Part shown: positions 60,734 to 64,000 of the stretch, piece after piece
Layout: each line of letters opens with the position of its first letter
Numbering within the stretch: the stretch's first letter is position 1
Origin: Chryseobacterium sp. R2A-55
Lineage (GTDB): Bacteria; Bacteroidota; Bacteroidia; Flavobacteriales; Weeksellaceae
Length of the DNA: 64,000 bases
Reading direction: 5' to 3'
NCBI RefSeq assembly: GCF_021401085.1
Contig: NZ_JACBFP010000003.1
Location: 124,001-188,000 of the forward strand
Notes under the pieces: model-generated
Database searches by the model: none
Told to the model about the DNA's origin: nothing
What the model saw: the letters and a program-made list of their open reading frames with translations, nothing else
Position numbers and translations under genes: made by a program

Positions 60734-61422
60734 TGCAAAATCAAAAATGCTTTCTGCTTTCTTACATTAAATATGGCGACAATGATGCGGTGATGCATTG
60801 TTTTTCGCAGGAATCAGGATTTGAGAGCTTTTTTGCCAGAGGAATTTATGCACCCAGAAACAAAAAGAAACCCTATCTCATTCCGCTGATTCCACTAAAT
60901 ATATCGGTGATTCCTGCAAACAAATCAGGAAAAATGCCCAAAATTTCAAAACTGGAACCAGCCAATGAGCAAAAAGAAGAAGGCAACCTTGTTCAAAACT
61001 CCGTCCTTTTTTTCCTGGCAGAATTCTTGAACCAGGTCTTAAGGGAGGAAAGGCAAAGCGAGATTATTTTCCATGAAATATCGGCAGTTCGGAAGGAAAC
61101 ATTGGGCGGAAATGTCAATGCCTATAATGCTTTTCTGGTGAAGTTCCTCCAAATTTCCGGCATTGCTCCACTGCTCAACGACAAAAAATTTCTTCACCCC
61201 GAATCGGGCACTTTCGGCGACGAAAAAATCCATGAACTCTTTGATGAGAAAATTTCCCGGACCTGGAAACAATTTCTGACGTCGTCAGACCCCTACGGAA
61301 TTTCGTTGAAGAGAACCGACAGAAATCTGTTTACTGATTCGCTGATGCTGTATTACCACATCCATTTCTCTGGCTTCCGAATGCCGAAATCACTGGAAAT
61401 CATGCGCCAGGTTTATGAATAG
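60733..61422 (+). CDS. recO: DNA repair protein RecO
   Basis: 229 residues. N-terminal OB fold (FLLSYIKYGDNDAVMHCFSQESG, in two parts) and an alpha-helical C-terminus. RecO anneals ssDNA and loads RecA with RecR. The family zinc-finger cysteines are mostly absent, as in many Bacteroidota RecO. ATG overlaps the porZ stop by one base. Last gene of the four-gene operon starting at 56742; a terminator behind mainly serves rpsO on the other strand. Confidence 0.9.
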   Translation: MQNQKCFLLSYIKYGDNDAVMHCFSQESGFESFFARGIYAPRNKKKPYLIPLIPLNISVIPANKSGKMPKISKLEPANEQKEEGNLVQNSVLFFLAEFLNQVLREERQSEIIFHEISAVRKETLGGNVNAYNAFLVKFLQISGIAPLLNDKKFLHPESGTFGDEKIHELFDEKISRTWKQFLTSSDPYGISLKRTDRNLFTDSLMLYYHIHFSGFRMPKSLEIMRQVYE

Positions 61423-61431
61423 AATAATTCT

Positions 61432-61462
61432 AAAAAAAAAGCAACCCATTTCTGAGTTGCTT
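61432..61462 (-). terminator. Terminator after rpsO (bidirectional)
   Basis: AAGCAAC (61439-61445) and GTTGCTT (61456-61462); on the minus strand followed by a run of T opposite the nine A at 61432-61440. Confidence 0.85.
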
Positions 61463-61480
61463 ATTTTCTTTTTCGGAAGA

Positions 61481-61750
61481 TTATTTTCTTAAACCAAGTT
61501 CCGCAATAATCGCTCTGTATCGTGCGATATCTTTTTGCTTAAGGTAATCCAAAAGTCTCTTTCTTTTACCTACCAATTTCACCAAAGATTTTTCAGTGTT
61601 GAAGTCCTTTTGGTTTTTTTTCAGGTGTTGAGATAAGTGATTGATTCTGAAAGTGAAAAGGGCAACCTGTCCTTCTGCGCTTCCTGTGTCTGCATCAGAC
61701 TTTCCGTGCTTTGCGAAGATTTCTTTCTTCTTGTCAGTTGTTAAGTACAT
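61481..61750 (-). CDS. rpsO: 30S ribosomal protein S15
   Basis: 89 residues, the full S15 length. Signature: KHGKSDADTGSAEGQVALFTFRINHLSQHL (in two parts) and the rRNA-binding end KLVGKRKRLLDYLKQKDIARYRAIIAELGLRK, in two parts. Binds 16S rRNA helix 22. Start MYLTTDKKKEIFAKH. It has a full-consensus promoter in front and its own terminator, so it is monocistronic; no pnp gene is next to it as in E. coli. Confidence 0.98.
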   Translation of the reverse strand: MYLTTDKKKEIFAKHGKSDADTGSAEGQVALFTFRINHLSQHLKKNQKDFNTEKSLVKLVGKRKRLLDYLKQKDIARYRAIIAELGLRK

Positions 61751-61786
61751 TCCAATATTATTTTAATGATTATTATGTAACGGTTG

Positions 61787-61816
61787 CAAAAGTACAATTA
61801 TTTTCCTAATGCACAA
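61787..61816 (-). promoter_or_regulatory. Consensus promoter TTG-N19-TACTTTTG of rpsO
   Basis: Minus-strand TTG (61814-61816), 19 nt, TACTTTTG (61787-61794), 36 nt before the ATG. Confidence 0.75.
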
Positions 61817-61919
61817 AGGAATTTGCAGGATGAATAAGAAATGTGCTGGACTTTTATTTTTCTTTATGGTCATTTTTTATCAAAAATTTCTATTTTTACA
61901 CGGATTATTAAAATAAACT

Positions 61920-62768
61920 ATGGAAATTTTTCGTGACCGGAAAAGCCTTCGCAACTATATTGAAAGACAGAAGGAAATGGGAAAAAAGATTGGATTTGCA
62001 CCCACTATGGGAGCCCTTCACAAAGGCCACCTCTCCCTTTACGAAGTTGCCCAGAAAGAGAACGATCTTGTGATTTCCTCCATTTTTGTGAATCCAACGC
62101 AGTTTAACAATCCGACAGATCTGGAAAAATATCCTCGAAATGTTGAGAAGGATATCGAAATCTTAAAGGATTGCGGATTGGTGGATGCGGTTTATATTCC
62201 GGAAGTGGGCGACATTTATCCAGAAGGTTTGAAAAGCCAGCACTATGATTTTGATGGCTTGGAAAACGAGATGGAAGGCAAATTCCGCCCTGGGCATTTT
62301 GACGGAGTCGGCACGGTGGTTGAAAAACTGTTCCGCCAAGTAAAGCCGGACCATGCTTATTTTGGGGAAAAAGATTTTCAGCAGCTGGCGATCATCAAAA
62401 AACTGGTCAAGAAACAGAAACTTATGGTTAAAATCCACGGCGTTCCAATTTATCGGGAAGAAAACGGACTTGCAATGAGTTCCAGAAATGAAAGATTGAG
62501 TCCCCAACAAAGAGAACAAGCAAAACTCATCCATGAGACCTTGGTCAAAGTGAACGACTGGTTCCGAATCATCACCATCCCTGAAATCTACAGACGGGTT
62601 CAGGAAATCTTCGAAGATCAAAAAGAAATGAAGCTAGAATATTTCGAAATTGATGAAGAAGAAACTTTAAAAGAAACCGACTTTTTTTACCCGGGCAAAA
62701 AATACCGCGCATTCATCGTGGCTTTCGTGGGAGATGTGCGCTTAATAGACAATATGCACCTTACCTAA
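61920..62768 (+). CDS. panC: Pantothenate synthetase (pantoate--beta-alanine ligase)
   Basis: 282 residues; joins pantoate and beta-alanine with ATP. Class I nucleotidyl-transferase fold: HIGH-like IGFAPTMGALHKGHLSL, FVNPTQFNNPTDLEKYPR, KLFRQVKPDHAYFGEKDFQQL, and the KMSKS-like LAMSSRNERLS. The Rossmann-fold and C-terminal dimer parts are complete. No panB or panD nearby. A TATTTTTA near-consensus box lies at 61891-61898, 21 nt before the ATG. Confidence 0.97.
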   Translation: MEIFRDRKSLRNYIERQKEMGKKIGFAPTMGALHKGHLSLYEVAQKENDLVISSIFVNPTQFNNPTDLEKYPRNVEKDIEILKDCGLVDAVYIPEVGDIYPEGLKSQHYDFDGLENEMEGKFRPGHFDGVGTVVEKLFRQVKPDHAYFGEKDFQQLAIIKKLVKKQKLMVKIHGVPIYREENGLAMSSRNERLSPQQREQAKLIHETLVKVNDWFRIITIPEIYRRVQEIFEDQKEMKLEYFEIDEEETLKETDFFYPGKKYRAFIVAFVGDVRLIDNMHLT

Positions 62769-62802
62769 AAAGCCAAAAGCTTCCTTTTCAGAAAGCTTTT
62801 GG
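62767..62802 (-). terminator. Terminator of the tRNA operon
   Basis: CCAAAAGCTT (62773-62782) pairs perfectly with AAGCTTTTGG (62793-62802); on the minus strand the hairpin is followed by a T run (A at 62767-62771). Confidence 0.75.
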
Positions 62803-62856
62803 ACACCAAATCACAAAATATTAATATGAAAAAAATTTACTCCTAAAAGTAAATAG

Positions 62857-62929
62857 TGACCTGGCTGGGATTCGAACCCAGGACCCATACATTAAAAGTG
62901 TATTGCTCTACCAGCTGAGCTACCAGGTC
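62857..62929 (-). tRNA. tRNA-Lys (anticodon TTT), copy 2 in transcription order
   Basis: 73 nt. Acceptor GACCTGG/CCAGGTC, D loop with AGCTGGTAGA, anticodon loop CTTTTAA, TTCGAAT in the T loop, discriminator A. CCA is not encoded. Identical to the copy at 63144. Confidence 0.97.
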
Positions 62930-63022
62930 TTAATTCTAATTAAGAATTAATAAATTCGGAAATCAGACCAAACAAAAATTATTCATTTTTAATTCTTCTT
63001 TTTTCCCTTAAAGAATTTGTCG

Positions 63023-63105
63023 TGCCTGCGACTGGACTCGAACCAGCACATCCATAGGAAACCACCCCCTCAAGATGGCGTGTCTACCAATTTCACCACG
63101 CAGGC
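63023..63105 (-). tRNA. tRNA-Leu (anticodon GAG)
   Basis: 83 nt, class II with a long variable arm. Acceptor GCCTGCG/CGCAGGC, anticodon stem CCATC/GGTGG with loop TTGAGGG giving GAG, T loop TTCGAGT, discriminator A, CCA not encoded. Confidence 0.96.
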
Positions 63106-63143
63106 AAAAAAAAACCGTAAATCTTACGGAATTTATTTACTTG

Positions 63144-63216
63144 TGACCTGGCTGGGATTCGAACCCAGGACCCATACATTAAAAGTGTATTGCTCTACCA
63201 GCTGAGCTACCAGGTC
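63144..63216 (-). tRNA. tRNA-Lys (anticodon TTT), first in the operon
   Basis: 73 nt, identical over its full length to the copy at 62857. First gene of a Lys-Leu-Lys minus-strand cluster. Confidence 0.97.
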
Positions 63217-63299
63217 GGCCACAAAATTATAATTGATCATTCATAAATCTTGGCTGACAAAACTGCAAGTATTTATATATCCATTAATTTTTGGTGGTG

Positions 63300-63328
63300 C
63301 AAAGATAAGTCTTTTTTTAAAATCTCAA
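63300..63328 (-). promoter_or_regulatory. Consensus promoter TTG-N18-TATCTTTG of the tRNA operon
   Basis: Minus-strand TTG (63326-63328), 18 nt, TATCTTTG (63300-63307), giving a leader of about 80 nt before the first tRNA-Lys. Confidence 0.65.
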
Positions 63329-63360
63329 AATTTTTTTAGAAATTTGTGAAAAATTCAAAA

Positions 63361-63879
63361 ATGATCATTTCACTCATCGGATACATGGGAAGCGGCAAAT
63401 CACACATTTCCAAACTATTGAGCCGGGAAATGAATTTGAAATTAATTGATCTGGATAAGGAAATTTCATTTCAGTGTAAGATGCCGATTTCAGAAATCTT
63501 CGAAAAGAAAGGCGAGTTATTCTTCAGACGTGCCGAACGCGAAAAGTTGGAGGAAATTCTGGCAAAGGATAAAAACTGTGTATTAAGTCTTGGCGGAGGT
63601 ACTCCCGCCTATTATAACAACATGGAAATCATCAACCAAAATTCAGAAAGCGTTTTTTTGCGTACCTCCGTCGGAACTTTGGCTGAAAGGCTTTCAAGGC
63701 AAAAATCAAAACGGCCCATAATTGCAAAAATTAATGAGCAGGATCTGCCGGAATTTATTGCAAAGCACCTTTTCGAGAGAAATCAATTTTACAGCATGGC
63801 AAAATTCACCCTGGATACCGACCGAAAAACCCCTGGTGAAATTTCCGCCGAAATCCGGGCATTTTTTAATCATCGTTAG
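63361..63879 (+). CDS. aroK: Shikimate kinase
   Basis: 172 residues from ATG 63361 (IISLIGYMGSGKSHISKLL). P-loop kinase phosphorylating shikimate for aromatic amino acid synthesis. Walker A GYMGSGKS, shikimate-binding LIDLDKEISFQ, FFRRAEREKLEE, and LSLGGGTPAYY; adenine-binding R near RPIIAK. A GTG at 63346 would add five residues and is less likely. Its 3' end overlaps the converging S4-domain gene by 14 nt. Confidence 0.95.
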   Translation: MIISLIGYMGSGKSHISKLLSREMNLKLIDLDKEISFQCKMPISEIFEKKGELFFRRAEREKLEEILAKDKNCVLSLGGGTPAYYNNMEIINQNSESVFLRTSVGTLAERLSRQKSKRPIIAKINEQDLPEFIAKHLFERNQFYSMAKFTLDTDRKTPGEISAEIRAFFNHR

Positions 63880-64000
63880 AATCCTCCAAATCACTAAAGA
63901 AAAAATCCCAATCGGTGTTTTCATCACGGGGCTCGTCGGAGGTGAAACCCTCCAAATCTCTTCTATCTTTTTTGGTAGGTCTTCCCTCTCCTTTCGTTCG
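63866..64000 (-). CDS. S4-domain RNA-binding protein, C-terminal end (partial)
   Basis: The last 44 codons; the reading frame runs off the window end and stops at TAA (63866-63868). The visible part is basic, RTKGEGRPTKKDRRDLEGF, then acidic, ending FFFSDLEDSNDD. The KGEGRPTKKDRR stretch is the usual tail after the S4 domain in HslR-like heat-shock ribosome-associated proteins. The S4 domain itself is outside the window, so this is an inference from the tail. Confidence 0.65.
   Translation of the reverse strand, partial: RTKGEGRPTKKDRRDLEGFTSDEPRDENTDWDFFFSDLEDSNDD

Noticed and set aside
63346-63360. GTG start for aroK
   Set aside because: Adds five residues before a typical shikimate kinase start; ATG 63361 is directly followed by the first strand.

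Overview
The window looks like chromosomal DNA from a member of the Bacteroidota, class Flavobacteriia, most likely close to Chryseobacterium/Kaistella (family Weeksellaceae). This is inferred from type IX secretion genes (porU, porV, porZ), a SusC/SusD starch locus, a transketolase split into two genes, a PorV/PorQ-family protein, moderate-to-low G+C, few Shine-Dalgarno sequences, and many upstream regions carrying the Bacteroidota promoter TTG-N(17-23)-TAnnTTTG. No phage, transposase, CRISPR array or rRNA operon is visible. It is mostly ordinary core and metabolic genome.

Layout. 1-9.8 kb: end of porU, porV, a FUSC-type membrane protein, catalase, several small redox or stress enzymes (NAD(P)-binding oxidoreductase, luciferase-like monooxygenase, GNAT, pirin), a 21-bp tandem repeat array and an MgtC-family gene preceded by a possible coupled leader ORF. 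9.9-18.2 kb: Na+/solute symporter, split transketolase, RIC iron-sulfur repair protein, DUF1801 protein, and a minus-strand metG-dinB-tsaC operon. 18.5-31.7 kb: a complete maltodextrin utilisation locus (susC, susD, susE-like, susF-like, GH97, GH13, an NTF2-like secreted protein, a sugar MFS transporter). SusC/D with the SusE/F surface lipoproteins should capture maltooligosaccharides, the two periplasmic enzymes split them, and the MFS protein imports the products. No regulator and no lipoprotein (SusG-type) surface amylase is present.

31.7-44.5 kb: Rrf2 regulator with a small membrane protein, Lrp/AsnC regulator, tamB and tsaD diverging with 2 bp between their start codons, rsmE, an S9 peptidase, PAP2 phosphatase, YceI and an extradiol dioxygenase of the YgiD type. 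44.5-48.4 kb: two secreted paralogues with a conserved CxxCH motif, an acyl-CoA carboxylase beta subunit, and a 740-bp gap holding an orphan terminator and a 170-bp palindromic element. 48.4-64 kb: EamA transporter, PorV/PorQ-family protein, uvrC, hutH, gcvT, dapA, an operon of two nucleotidase halves with porZ and recO, rpsO, panC, a Lys-Leu-Lys tRNA cluster, aroK and the end of an S4-domain RNA-binding protein.

The least explained items are the 170-bp palindrome and the neighbouring orphan terminator (47.9-48.2 kb), the CxxCH paralogue pair, the 21-bp array, the mgtC leader ORF, and consensus promoters that touch or overlap predicted start codons (susC, uvrC, tsaD, FUSC gene). Protein identities are by recognition of motifs and family character, not by database search.
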